Below are positions 33,441 through 46,518 of a DNA stretch of 64,000 nt, piece by piece. The notes under the pieces are model-generated. The model worked only from the letters and a program-made list of their open reading frames with translations, was not told where the DNA came from and ran no database searches. The number at the start of each line of letters is the position of its first letter. Within the stretch, counting starts at the first letter, position 1. Source of the DNA: Bathynomus jamesi (lineage: Eukaryota > Arthropoda > Malacostraca > Isopoda > Cirolanidae); the NCBI GenBank assembly GCA_023014485.1, contig JAJOZX010002712.1, positions 1 through 64,000 on the forward strand. Reading direction: 5' to 3'. The translations under genes were made by a program, and so were the position numbers.

Positions 33441-35398
33441 TATACTCTTTTTAGTACTTTTTATAGCTGTGAGTGGGGCTTCCACCCAAAGCCAAACACT
33501 TCAACTATGTCTGAACTTGGCTTAGCATTTGTTTAAGGAGGGTGACTGTTCCTTTTAATGCCCCAATTTAGATTTCTATGGCCTGGGGCTGTCCTGGGAT
33601 TGCATCAACTATGATGGGGTGAATGGCAGCTTCTTTCAATTCCCAGTTTCTCTTCATTTTATATATAAGTGCCTGATATTTCGTAATTTTTCCCTTTCCA
33701 CTCTGAGGCCATAGTCATTTGGGACACTGACCTCAATAAGACAACCCTTTCCCTCTTTTCCTACATTACTATGTCCGGTTTTACTATGGAGTTGTCTATA
33801 AAAGTGGTAGTTGGAATTGTTCTATCATGGTATATGGTATAATGGTTATTTCCAGTGACTGGTGCAGGCGTATGGTCCCATACATTTTTACTGTTTTTAA
33901 TACATTCCAGTTGTAATGCCATCATGATTTTCCAGTGAATATATTTACAAATTTTATTGTGTCTGGCTGTATAGTACCCATCTGCCATGAGCACCCTAGA
34001 ACCTGATATTAGATGGCCAACACTTTCCACCTCAACATGACAGAATCTACACTTGTCATTATTACTCAGGCCAGCCATTTTTTTAAATGCATTCATTAAG
34101 AGTGCAAGATCTTGCGCACCCATTATTGGTCTCACTCTGTCATATTGCAGAACTCCTCTCCTTAGCCATTCCAATGATCCTTCTTTATTGATGTAGTTCT
34201 TGATAGTATTTTCCAGCTCTTTGATGTTGTTCCCATTCTTCTGCATGTTTGGCCTGTTGTTCCAGCACAAATCTTTTGTGACTTTTCCTAGCTAATAACG
34301 GGCTGGTACTCTTTCAGTTTCTACTTCTTCTGTCATATTATTCTCTCCAAAGTGCTGGGCCAGTTTGGTTATGGAAGTATGTTGAGTTACCCTTGTGTGG
34401 TGGTGTTCATGAACCAGAGCTATTGTAGGGTTACTCAAATTCCTCAGATACTGCCCAATGCTGATGGTTGGTGCTGCTGGTTAATCTCAGTCAATTCCAT
34501 TCCTCCCAGTTTCCTTGGTAGGTACAATCTGGGAAGACACTGGTTCTGGTATGTTGTTCTATTTAGAGCGAGGATTTTTCTGGTCTTAACATCTAATTTG
34601 TTTAGTTCTGATTGTGGCCAGTCTATTATCCCTATACTATAATTAATAACAGGGATGGCGAGTTAATTTATAGCTGTTATTTTGTTCTTTGATGCAAGTT
34701 GGGTCTTGCAGATCTTTTTCAGTCTTTGTACATACTCTCCCCACTGATTTTCTCTCGCATTTGCCAGTGTTCTGTTCTATATTACCAATTTCTTCTATTC
34801 CAAGGTATTTGTAGGAACTATCCTCTTCCAAGTCTTTAATCTCAGTGTCTCTTCCTAAATTGATGTTATGGGTTTGTATTTTCTTGCCTCCCCTAAGTGT
34901 ACACTTAGCATACTTATCCAATCCAAACTTCATTTTTATGTCACTGGAGTATGCATGTACGATCTGTAATAGGTATTCTAGGTTTTGGTCTGAGTCTGCA
35001 TACAGCTTCAAATCATCCATAAACAGTAGATGGTTCAAAACACTGTCTGGATTTCTTTGCCTAGTTTGACTGAGGTTGTATCCCTTGTTATTGCTCTGTC
35101 TGGATTTCTTTGCCTAGTTTGACTGAGGTTGTATCCCTTGTTGTTATTGCTAAGTAGTTTGCTTAGGGGGTCCAGGGTGAGACAGAATAGCAAGGATGAC
35201 AAGCTGTCTCCCTGGAATATACCCCTCATAATCTTGATATGGGGGATGGATATTTTCCTATTTTCATGGGTGAGATTGATGTTTGTTCTCCATTTTGTAA
35301 TCTGGTTTGTTAAAGTGCTAATAATGGTAGGATGGATTTTGTACAGCTTGAGGCATTCCAAAATCCAGGAGTGTGGGACACTATCAAATGCCTTTTAA

Positions 35399-37855
35399 TA
35401 ATTCACTGAACAACAAAATTTGTTTCAAAAATATACATGAACCATTCATTTTATGTCATATTTATGAAATCGGACACGCTGATTACGAAAATGAAAACCA
35501 TTTTTGTGTATCACATCTCAGTTTTGTGTAAAATATATAGACATAATATTTAGTTAATTCAATGCTTTTCTATTTTTTTGCATCATGAAATAGCTATCTA
35601 ACTATGCATTAATGATGAAAACCACATACAAAACACTACATTTATGCAACAATTTACCATGCATTTACCATTTAGACAAAATACAAACATTTATTTTAAA
35701 AATGTTTTGCCTGGCTCTGACATTTGTAGGATTTAGCCGAGTGATCTCATTGCAACATCCAGCAGAAATTGGCAAGCATGGTAGGACTCCATTTGCCTTT
35801 ATATCACTTTTCCATGGTTGCGACATCTTGGTGAAACTGTTCACCATGCTCATCACTCACATCAGAAAGATTGCCAGGAAAGAATGATAAATGCGAATGA
35901 AGAAAATGCATTTTAAGTGACATATTGCAGCCAAGCCATTGGTAGTTCTGTAGGAGCTCTTCCACCAGTGCCTTGTAATTGACATCCCTGTGTTTGCCAA
36001 GGAAACCACTGCAGATTTTCTTAAAAGGATGCCAAGCTGCCAGTTCTACCTCATTCATTGTCATTTCAAAATCATTGTCAAGTAAGAGCTGATGAATCTG
36101 TGGACCTACAAACACACCTTCTTTAATCTTTGCCTCACTCAGTTTGGGAAACTTTCCAAGCAGGTATTTGAATGAAGGAAGATTCTTGTCCATTGCCTTT
36201 ACTAGTTGTTTGATGAGGCCAAGTTTAATGTGCAGTGGTGGTAACAGAACCTTGTCCTTTTCAATCAGTGAGTGATGTGCTATATTGCTTGTACCTGGAT
36301 TAACTGAGACACGAGGTGGCCAAACTTTTCTGGTGTAGTGCTGTTTTTGGGCCCGGCTGTCCCACATATATAGAAAGCACATATATTTCGTAAATCCTGT
36401 CTGTAGTCCAGTTAAAAGTACAATAACCTTTAAGTCTGCACAGATGGACCAACCATGCTCAGAATATTTGATGCAATTTAGAATAAAACAAAGGTTATCA
36501 TGTCTCTTTCAAGATAACAGAATGAGCAACTGGTACAGATGGTAAAACATTCCCATTGTGCAGCAGCACTGCCTTCACACTGTATGTTGATGCATCAATA
36601 AAAAGCCTCCAGTCTCCCGGATCATATTGCACTTCTAGAGTATTGAATAGCCCATGTCATTGCAAAAACAAAGATTGTCCTGCATGGGAAAAAAAGTTGC
36701 TAAAGGCTCAGTACGCTTGCGATAAACTAATTTTCGTATCCTTTTCCAACAAATTCCATTGTTTCAGACGTGAAGCCAGCAGTTCACTTTGACTTTTGGT
36801 AAGAATTAAATCACGTATTAAGTCATTCAAGTCATTTTGCGTGATATAATGTGGTTCACTATTATCTTCAGTATCAGGTTGAAACTCTGTATTTGTTGCA
36901 CTAGAGCTACCATCACTCATGTCGGTATCACTGTCAGGTAATGCAGCTGGTGGTTTGGGTACTGGAATTTCAGTTGAGTGAAGCACAGGGCAGATGGCAG
37001 AGGAAAGGTTAGGATATGAAATAGATCCTTTAGTTTTGTTATTATAGCCCTTAATATCAGTCAAACAAAAATAACAGTCACTGAAATTATCACATTGCTC
37101 CCACCAGATCATTGGAACACCAAAAGTTAAACTGGGTCCAGATCCATTGAACCACAGAGAGAGAGCACTGGCACACTTCACACAACAAATATGGGGAGCC
37201 TAAGACTTATCTTGGTCTCCAACTTTACAACCAAAATATAGTTTCCTGACACAGGCTGTAATACTTCATTGATATTTTTTTAAAAATGAATTCACCACAG
37301 ATGTAGCAGAAGGAATCTGCACTATTTTTACGTACACGTGACATTATGTAACATAGGCTTAGTTTTACCTAGAAAATGAAATAAATGATTGTTTACAATG
37401 AGACTGATATATTTTAATATTAACATTAAATAAACATTAATATTAATCACTTGACACAAAATATATAATATTAGATATCACAAATGTGCACACTATGACA
37501 CCTATTAGGCAACACGTGTTTACTGACGCATCATTGACTCCTGCGGTGCTAATATGGGGCAGAGAGGGAGGGGGTGGGGGTGGAGAGTGTGGATGGAATG
37601 ACTCACTTATGATAAAATCTTGTAAATTTGAGTCCTGTGATGAGTTCGGAAAGAGGATAAGTACCAAAATGTCTTATATTCAGAGCAAAAGATCCTATAA
37701 GCATGCATTTTTGTAATTTAACTAGTAAATATTTGACCCTGAAAATAAAAATTGTGTGATGTAATACAACAAAATGGATATTCATTTTTTAATAAGCACA
37801 CTATGAAATGTATAAAAATAGTTATTGTTACTTCATATATTTTTCATTGTTGTTC
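35399..37855. mobile_element. Element with short inverted ends carrying a YFC-family gene
   Basis: CACTGAACAACAAAATTTG begins at about 35404, and the right end (complement CACTGAACAACAATG) lies at about 37855. Both continue into AAAAATATA(C/T)ATGA. The element interrupts one RT block of the LINE: AWIDY ends at its right and KAFDSVPHSW starts at its left. The insertion limits are therefore exact to a few bases. No unambiguous target duplication is seen. Confidence 0.75.
35747..37344 (-). pseudogene. YFC-family protein gene (arthropod multi-copy family, function unknown)
   Basis: Starting at 37344 (MSRVRKNSADSFCYICGEF), the reading has a CYIC knuckle and, after shifts, CVKCASALSLWFNG in the family position, then CYFCLTDIKGYNNK. 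An acidic linker leads to TQNDLNDLIRDLILTKSQSE and WRLFIDASTYSVKAVLLHNG. The best-conserved block is LLPPLHIKLGLIKQLVKAMD, KIKEGVFVGPQIHQLLLDND, MSLKMHFLHSHLSFFPGNL and DEHGEQFHQDVATMEK. I recall similar proteins as abundant uncharacterised ORFs in arthropod genomes. About five frameshifts or stops interrupt it. The putative zinc-binding cysteines suggest nucleic-acid binding; an enzymatic role is not proven. Confidence 0.7.
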
Positions 37856-38393
37856 AGTGGATAGTCTATCCATGCCATACTTAGGTTTCTGCCTCTTTTC
37901 TGAGTCTTCAAAGATAGTTGTGCTGATGAGCAGCTGATCCTTTGTTCCAAAGCAGTTCTACATCCTTTTTGTTCTTTCTCCAGATAGTCTCCAGCATCTA
38001 GGTGTTCATATATACTGTCTGCAATTAGGCCTGTAAATAGTTTATAGGTGGTAGTGAGGCAGCAAAGTGAGAAGTATTTATTTGGGAGATTTGTCTCATG
38101 AGTCTTGTTTAGTTAAGTTAAGTTGTTTAGCTAATTTAACTTTCCAGGGAGGAGGTTTTGGTTTATACTTACAGTTTTGACTTGGGGGCTTTGGTCTGAA
38201 GTTTGGGACAAGTTTCTTTTGGGTGTATAGGCCAGCAGTATAATTTACTTGATTAAGTTCAGTAAGGTCGTGTTGACTGGGACTAGTCTATTGCTACATT
38301 TACTCTGTACAATAGTTGTTTAAACTGTCTATTTTTACTAAGTTTGATCAGTTTTAACAATTTCAATTAGATTTGCTAATTCCTCCTCTGTTT

Positions 38394-39264
38394 CTACTTG
38401 CTGTCAGTATGAACTCTTACATGCCTTTGAAGATTACATCTTTTTGCTGCAGTGTAAGAACACACATCGCATTTAAAAGGTTTTTCTCCAGTATGAACTC
38501 TTAAATGCTGTTTAAGACTATTTTTGCGTGCTGCAGTGTAAGAACAAATATTACATTTAAAATGTTTTTCTCCAGTATGAACTGTTAAATGCCTTCGAAG
38601 ACTCCTTTTGCGTGCTGCAGTGTAAGAACAAATATTACATTTAAAATGTTTTTCCCCAGTATGAACACTTAAATGCCTTTGAAGACTACTTTTACGTGCT
38701 GCAGTGTAAGAACAAATATCACATTTAAAAGGTTTTTCTCCAGTATGAATGCTTACATGCTGTTGAAGACCACTTCTCTGTGCTGCAGTGTAAGAACAAA
38801 TATCACATTTAAAAGGTTTTTCTCCAGTATGAACCCTTAAATGCTCTTGAAGATTACTTCTCTGTGCTGCAGTGTAAGAACATGTATCACATTTAAAAGG
38901 TTTTTCTCCAGTATGAACTCTTAAATGCTGTTCAAGATGACTTTTGCATGCTGCAGTGTAAGAACAAATATCACATTTAAAAGGTTTCTCTCCAGTATGA
39001 ACTCTTACATGCCTTTGAAGATTACTTCTTTTTGCTGCAGTGTAAGAACAAATATCACATTTAAAAGGTTTTTCTCCAGTATGAACTCTTAAATGACTTA
39101 CAAGATTTTTCTTCAACTTTGTCCAATAAGTACAAATATAACACTTAAATATAATCTTTTCTCTGAGTTGGTCTTTATGGTTTCCATTATGTTCAAAATT
39201 AAGTGAAGACTTGGTGGTTTTAAGTTCTAACTTTGCTCTTTTGTTCTGCTTTGGTTTGGAATGC
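38394..39264 (-). CDS. C2H2 zinc-finger gene, finger exon (nine fingers)
   Basis: An acceptor TTTGCAG precedes the exon at 39264, which begins HSKPKQNKRAK in phase 0. Nine C2H2 fingers of the FKC-x2-C-x12-H-x3-H type follow at 28-residue spacing with TGEKPFKC linkers (two are TGEKHFKC). The SYTAA core recurs in all but the first finger. Such proteins bind DNA in the nucleus. The last codons before the stop (DSK) come from the LINE that begins at 38403; the true exon probably continued into the finger at 33348-33440. The upstream exon is at 51030-51251. As it stands, the protein would be truncated after finger nine. Confidence 0.85.
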
Positions 39265-40094
39265 TGCAAATGATTTATATAAAATTAATTTAGTTGGAAC
39301 ATGTTTTAAAGCCAATTACTCAGCTAAAACCATAATATTTATGCCTCATTTTTCCCCACTACAGAGAATGCAAACAAACCTATCATTCAAAATATAAATA
39401 ATTTTTAATTCTGCAGTTTACTGTGTTGTTTCTACATCATTCTTTTCACACCATTAGTTTTTATTCAATGGTTTGATTAAAATATTCTTGAATAATTCAT
39501 GGATGATTAGTTCTACATTAACTAATTTCCAAGAACTTCTACACCATAAAGTGATCTTGTACTGTAAAGGATTTGCAGACAACCTATATTTTGTCTTGTC
39601 TGCGTGAGCAGATGAGTTAAGGGCTGATTTGATAAGCATTTGTATCTATGTGTGGTTCAAGTCTGCCCACTCCTACTACAACTGGGAGGTACTGATGCCC
39701 CTGAGGTTTTGTAGCTAAAGTTTGCCTTACATTTGCTGTTATGGGAAAATATACTAGCCCTTCTCCATACAAATTTAAAAAATTCTCTATACCGATTAAA
39801 ACTATTTTGGGACTGAAATTCCTAATTATCTAAATGCTGTGGATGTAAAATTTAGTTTATTAATATCTGGTTGAGAGATAATGTACAGAAAAATCAGTGA
39901 ACTAATTACTTTACTAAAGTAAGACTGAAATTAAAAAAGTTTCTTATCAAAAAGAAAAATCAAACTTCATTTGTTCTTTAAACCTGAGTTCAAACTAATT
40001 TCAGTCAACCAAAACCATATGAATAACAATGATGATTTGGGGGATTGGTTTAACCTCAATAGTAACACTGAAGGTCCTATAATGAAAGGAATAT
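39265..40094. other. Zinc-finger gene intron, left part
   Basis: AT-rich intronic sequence with no gene visible, up to the inverted repeat of the long-TIR element. Confidence 0.5.
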
Positions 40095-43000
40095 GGGTCA
40101 TTCCATGTCAAGTGGACCAATTTTGGAAAAGTGCCCCACCTCACCATGTCAGATTTTGTTCTAACTTTGCTCACAGATTCCTTTAAGCCTTAAAGGAAGT
40201 TCTGCAAAGTGTTAGTTCCATATCTCTTGTGGTTCTGTCACTAGGGCTCCAAGAGCATGGGCTACTTTGTCCATCACATTGAGTACCAAATTATTTGTGC
40301 CATTTTTAGCTAGTCAGCATTCCACAGTAACAAATCCTTCTGCTCTGAAAATTTCTTCCTAGGGTCAAAATTTACTGTTGATTTCAAACTCACATTACTA
40401 GAGCTCTAGGAAGTATAGATTTTCCATAAAATATCCCCAAAGTAGGCTTCAAATTACATTTTGATTCCTGGGAAGCCACTTTTAGAAAATTATAGCTCTG
40501 GATCTACTTGACTCTGTGAGCTTTTGTTAGAAACCAAGAAAGTACTGCCCATATGCTACAAAATGTTTCAATCCAGATCTTCCTACCTGTTCTACTTGCT
40601 GAGTTATAAGGCATCAAAAATGGCTGAAATTAATTTATGTGACAAAAACGTCTCATCTTTAAAGCTCAAAATGATCATGTGGGATGGCTCGCACCATACT
40701 CTAACAAAAACCAATGAAAAGAGCATGTCCTGAAATACTAGGGCCTAGTTTTTTATTTTGGTGTCTTGCTTTTTTTGTAGGTCTAGTAGAGCTTTGAAAT
40801 TTTGTTCTGTATGATGTTTCTAGTGTTATAATTGTTATTTCATTGGCACAATATTTTCTTTTTCTTTTGTTATTACCAATTATATAGTGCAGGACTAGGT
40901 GCTATGTGCTAGGCTATACATAATATTTTTATTTATGTTCAACAACATGTAATACATGACTATTATTGTTTTCAGATCAAAACTGAAAATGGCTGAATCA
41001 TCAGATACTAGTAGTGTTCATGTGGGAGAACCCATGGAAACTGAAAGAAAACTGGAAGCTTGTACTATTGGAAATAAAGAGGGAACAGTGTGTCACCTGA
41101 AAACATATTCCAGAAAATGTGGTTTGAAACTGTTCACAGAGCTGATAGTTCAGGAAAGACCACTACTTTTTCTTTGAGCAGGAATAGAAGTAGTCCAATT
41201 TAAGGAAGATGCATGCATATACTTGCACCATAAACAGCTTCTTTTGACCAGATATGAGTGTCTGCAGAAGCACTGTTGCAACCCATTTGAATATCATAAA
41301 TCAACATTACCCAAAAAATCACTTCGGGCAATTGACATTGCAACAGCTCAACTGTTGAAGGAAGAGACTGGCAAAGACATCAAGCCTGGACAGAAACTTT
41401 GTCCTGATTGCAGGAAACAGAGGGCTGAAATACAAAGAATCAGTTCAACATCAAGTGAATCATTTGATCCACCAGAAGCACAAAAGCAGAAACTAGACAC
41501 CAGCTATTCAGCACTTGACATTTCCCCTGTAAAGCCACAAAAAATGAGCGAGAGAGATTGACCAGGATATGTCAAAAGAAAGACAAGGCAAGCACAAGAA
41601 GTTATTGGTCAGAAAATGGCAGCTCTTACAGGGATTGATGTGGGTGAAATGGAAGCTAGCACAAGTCAGCAGAGGTGCAGAAATTGTGAAGATTATGAAA
41701 TACTATTGGAAGAATTGAAAAGCCAAATGGAATTATCAGACAAAGAAAGGAAACTGCAGATTCTAACTGTGGAGCCTAACAGCTGGTCTATACAACAAAC
41801 AGCAGAAGAATTTGGAGTTTCTCTTTGAATGGTTAAAACAGCCAGGAAGTTGAAAGCAGAGTCAGGTATTCTTGCAATACCAGGAAAAAAGAAAGGAAAA
41901 TCACCGCCTGAGGAAGTAGTTGTAAAAGTTCAAAAGTTTTATTATGATGATGATGAATTCAGCCGGATGTGCCTAGGGAAGAAAGATTGGGTGTCTGTCA
42001 GGATTGATGGAAAAAAGCTTCAAAAACAAAAAAGACTGCTGCTCAGCAATTTGAAAGAAATGTACATTGCTTACAAAGATCGAAATGGCCCTGAAATTGG
42101 CTGCTCTAAGTTCTGTGAACTTCGACCAAAGTGGTATGTGACAGTTGGTGTAGCAGGGGTACACAGTGTTTATGTATGTACAATTCACCAAAATGTGAAA
42201 CTGATGTTGGCTGGAGCTGATATTCATGAGGATTACAAAACACTGATGCAAAAATATGTTTGCAATTTGGAGTCAAAAGACTGTATGCTACAACGGTGTG
42301 AACTGTGCCCTGGAGCACCAGCACTAGAAGATCACCTTTCAGATATTTTTACAGAACAAGCAGAAATGGATCCACAAGAAATGATTGAATATAAGCAATG
42401 GGTTCACACTGACAGTGACACCTTGATTATGAAACAGTTGTCAGTAGAGGATTTTATCACAGAACTGACTTCAAAAATTATCTTCCTTTGTGGTCATCAT
42501 TACGTTTCGAATCACCAAAGTGCTCACCTGAAGTCCCTAAAGGAGGAAATAAAACCTGAAGAAGCAATAATCTTAATGGATTTTGCAGAGAACTATTCTT
42601 TTGTGGTACAAGATGCAGCGCAAGGTTTTTCACTGGGACAACAGCCAAGCAACAGTGCATCCTTTTGTGATGTATCACAAAGTTTCAGATGAAATTAGAA
42701 GTGAAAGTTTTTGTGTCATCAGTGACTGTCTGAAGCATGATACTGTTGCAGTACATGTCTTTCTGAAGAAGTTGATTGGATTTCTGAAAGAAAATTTGGA
42801 TAAAATGTAGAATTCGGACCCCAGCCTTCTTTAGTTAGCTTTATAAGGCTAACTAATGAACATATCACGACCTAACCTAACCAATCATTAGGTTAACTGT
42901 ACACTAGGGTGCCACATAAAAATCATTTTTTGATTTTTAGGACGGCCCTTTGTGGGATTGTTAGGTTGGGTGAAAAAGCCCTGAATATGAAATTGTAGCC

Positions 43001-43691
43001 AAATTGAAGGATATTTAAGGGTTCCGCATCAACCATCTCTGGCGTACCACGTGTCAGAAGTAATGAGTTTCTCCAAGAAATTGCTCCAGCTCCAAGTGGT
43101 AAAGTAACATGTACAATGTCAATATAAATGCTATCATATACCATGGCGTAGAGGACAGTCACAGCTATATTTCCATAGCATTAAGTTTATTCCATCTCCA
43201 ATATTTTTTTATATATTAATATTTTTGTCACGGTTCAAAAGTTTTTTTTCAAAGTTTCACCTTAATACGTTTATGCTTTGTAATCCAAACCACACCAACC
43301 GGCAACCAGCTTATAACAACATAATACGCAACTAGCAAACAGTGCAAACACCTTAACAATATTGTTCAACATTATTTCATAATTAATTGGAATAAACTTG
43401 TCCCACCATGCCTGGGTAGCAGGATACTATTCTGTGTGTAATGTTATTAATAATACAAAATCATTAAATCAATTTCAATTTTATTGCAAAACAACTTATT
43501 ATTATTAAAATAAAAAACATTTTATTCTGTATTAATCATAGTAATATACTGAGCCTACTGGCCATATAAATCAAAATAATAACTAAGAAATAAAGTATAT
43601 ACGATTATACATTGTTATACAGGATTAATAGGAGTAACACCCTATAAAAATGAAGCAAATTCAAATATACCATAAAGTACTCCCAAACCCG

Positions 43692-45859
43692 TTAAGGATT
43701 TCTGCTGCGGGCACTCGGGTGCTCTTTGCGGTGCTTCTCAATGACTTGCATCAAGTACTGCCATTGCTCCTCATCCTTGGTGAGTGTGAGATTGTAGTTC
43801 TGCATCAGCGCGACCCCTCGCTCCACCCGGACATTGACAATGCTCAACTTAGAGACACGGCGTTTCCTCGCCAGGTAGGACGCATTGTTCGACCAGGTAG
43901 CCCGCTCCAACTCTAGGAAAGAAGTATTGATCGCGAGCCGCTCAAAAAGAAGCGTGCTGGATGTCATGCAAAAGTCTGCGACTGTCTTTCGCTCGAGCTC
44001 CTCCAGGCAGATGTCCAGGGCAATGCGCTTGGGTGGCTCCTCGGTGCCCTTGACATCCTTGATGGCCGTCGCAATTCGACTCTTCTCCTCCAGCAGAGTG
44101 TCATCATCGAAGAGAGCGAGGGCGGCCAGGTGTTCACTCAGGTACCAGAGATGTCGTCGAAACACAGGGGAGGTAGCCTTGGACACATCCTTGTCCACCT
44201 TGTCGTAGTCAACCAGCACCTTGAGCATCGCCAGGTCAGTTCGAGGGGCAGCGGCGGGAAGGGGCGCCGTAAACCAGGCCGGAATGTAAACCAGCAGCGC
44301 AAGCGCAAAGTTTACGAAGCGCAAGCGCAAAGTTTACGAAGCGCAGGATGCCCCGGGCCTCGCGAGCCTTAATGGGGAGCTGCTGCCGGAAGAGGTGGAG
44401 CTTGATGGCATATATCACTTTGGCCATCCACCAGGCGCGGTGGAGTGCGCCCGGTCGCATGAAGCACACACCTCGCTGGGGGATGCCTCCAAGCACTATG
44501 ATTGCCAGCTCCAGGAGCTCTCGGTCGTCTCGCGCCTTGAGCAGCGGCTTAGTAAGGTCTTCCTTGGAGATGGCGCTGAATTGGTCAGTGCAGACGGATT
44601 GCCAGTGCTCCTTCAGTCGCAAGAACAGTTTAATGTCAGGACCAGAGGAGGGGCCCATGCACTCGATGAAGGCTTTCTCTGCCACCAATTCTAGCATGTG
44701 GTGCCGACAGGCCAGGTTCAGCAGCTGGCGGTGAAGGCCCTGCTCGATGAAGACGCAAGCGCCCGAAACGATGCCCGTGTTGGCAGCTGTCGTGTCAAAG
44801 GAGAGCCCGACGACACGATCAGCGATTCCCCAGTCATCCAACGAGTTCAGCACAGCATCTGCTTGGGCGCGACCAGTTCCAGCAGGCAGCTTCGGCACGG
44901 AGAGAAGTTTGTCGACGCCATCGCCGGACACGACTATGGCGAGGCAATCGACCTTCTTGCCGCTGAAGTCGGAGACCATCTTCCCGTCCCAGTGAACGAT
45001 GAGTGGGACACTGGGATCGACCGTCATCTTCACTTCTTTGGCGATTTCCCCTCGATGACGCAATCGCCAACGCCGAATCGTCTCGTGACTGAGAGCCAGT
45101 TCATCTGTGTCTTGAATATCCAGACTGGAAGCAGCTGCTTTCATGAGTTGAACAGCTCCACGGTTGCTTGTTTTGGTCCGGTCCAGTGCCGACGCTAGGT
45201 CTTGAGTCATAATGTTCTTTTTGCGACGGCGCTTTGTAGGTGGATTGGTTTCCTCTTCTGTCGAGCAATTAGGCGATGACGACGAGTTTGATGATGTAAG
45301 GGTTGCTGTTGCCAGTGATTGCTCTGATTGCTTTTGGCGTTGCCTTTCTTTGGCAGCTTCACGCGCGGATGCACATTGCTCAATTCCAGTGAGGATTTTG
45401 TCCACCCCGGACATGACACCACGGCGACCCTTTTCGCATTGAGCAAGAAGGAAGTCGCGATCCTCCTGGATGGTGATGACGGAGAGGGCGTTGTCGAGAG
45501 CCACGTCAAAAATGTCATCGAGTCCCTCGGTGAAGGCTGCCCTGGCTGCCTCACCTGTGGTGCTGGACCACTTCCAGCTGCGCTGCAGTGCCTGCCAATT
45601 GTCATAAAGTCTAAGCAGTTTTTGCGCGGTGCTTTTGGAGGTCATGGTCGGGATTCTGGCCATAGCCCAGAAAGTATACACCTCGACGATCACATTACGC
45701 GCCGCCTTGGCTAGTTGTTGTTTTTGCACCTTATGAAACTATAAACCGGCGAAGCACTTCACCATTTGAAGGTAACCTGTTTCCCGTTAGGGGGCTTGGG
45801 TTGGCGTGTCCGATTAGACATATCTTGGTCTTGGATCTCAGTGAGCTTGCGGTAGTCAT
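43692..45859 (-). pseudogene. Transposase of element Z (X/Y/Z family)
   Basis: Start at 45859 (MTTASSLRSKTKICLIGHAN), then GEVLRRF. A one-base shift near 45731 leads to KAARNVIVEVYTFWAMARIP. The following frame is open for about 490 codons. It carries SLSVITIQEDRDF-like coiled-coil sequence, KRRRKKNIMTQDLASALDRT, LIVHWDGKMVSDF, VVGLSFDTTAANTGIVSGAC, LLNLACRHHMLELVAEKAF, LELAIIVLGG and RPGALHRAWWMAKVIY. A 22-bp tandem duplication near 44298-44341 shifts the frame. After it the C-terminus is open again (LVYIPAWFTAPLP to VERGVALMQNYNLTL) and stops at 43692-43694. GC-rich codon use contrasts with the AT-rich surroundings. Only two lesions are visible. Confidence 0.87.
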
Positions 45860-46059
45860 CACGAGATGATCACACGTTGAATGCGTGAAGGAGACTGATT
45901 GACTGAAGACTGTGACAGTGTGACTCACCACACTAACCCGGCGTTGCGCTGTTGCCAGATCTCAATGCTGAAAAGTAGTGAAAATATATACAATGAGAAG
46001 CAAATATTAATTATAAATATTTAAATTTATGAAATGCATAAATTATAGCAATATATATG

Positions 46060-46518
46060 CAGCGTTGGCTGGTTTAACCCAAATGGTTTAAACCATTTAA
46101 AAAAACATGTTTTTCTGGGGTTTTTTGTTTTTTTATAATTTCAATTTTTACAACACAAATTATTTAATTCATAAACTAATAGCTCTAAAACTAAAACTTA
46201 TATTTATATTGATAAGACCTAAAAACCATCAGTTCAGGGTAGCCTAGTATGTACGGTAGTATATAATATAGCTACCTTGCACTAGCAGGCCTATTTAATA
46301 GTGGCATTGCACATAAAAGGATTGAAGTTACCTGTATCAATTACATTATAAACGCATGTAGCTACAAATATAAATGTTATTAGGTTAGCACTTCTTACAT
46401 CTAACATCTTCCAATTAAAAAATGAGATAGTCAGCAATTCTAATTTCTGAGTACCAGTACCTAATTGAGTTATCTGATTTTTTTTTTTTTTTTTTAAACC
46501 ATGGTTTTTTCAACCCTG
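46060..46518. mobile_element. 459-bp hAT-type MITE in the 5' flank of element Z's gene
   Basis: It begins CAGCGTTGGCTGGTTTAACC and ends GGTTTTTTCAACCCTG. The perfect duplication TATATATG flanks it (46052-46059 and 46519-46526). Both ends carry GGTTTAAACC-like motifs and runs of T. No gene. Confidence 0.9.

Larger units (their letters stand above)
33445..38403 (-). mobile_element. R2-like LINE copy inserted in the zinc-finger exon (contains a nested element)
   Basis: The 5'-truncated copy starts at 38403 within ETEEELANLIEIVKT. It reads LPNKYFSLCCLTTTYKLFTG, then KTQKRGRNLSMAWIDY near 37860, is cut by an element (35399-37855), and resumes KAFDSVPHSWILECLKLY at 35398. Further blocks are MRGIFQGDSLSSLLFCLTL, NHLLFMDDLKLYADS (FMDD catalytic box), SSYKYLGIEE, and the zinc knuckle DKCRFCHVEVESVGHLISGS near 34080-34010. 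FIDNSIVKPDIVM near 33761 fits the RLE active site. It ends with a stop near 33510 and a short A-rich tail. Confidence 0.8.

Noticed and set aside
36556..36792. Plus-strand 78-codon frame
   Set aside because: Antisense to the YFC-family reading.
38394..38405. Natural C-terminus DSK of the zinc-finger protein
   Set aside because: These codons and the stop are within LINE sequence (QVETEEELAN context), so they are a fusion artefact.
43650..45714. Plus-strand frames of 80-166 codons in element Z
   Set aside because: Antisense shadows of the minus-strand transposase.
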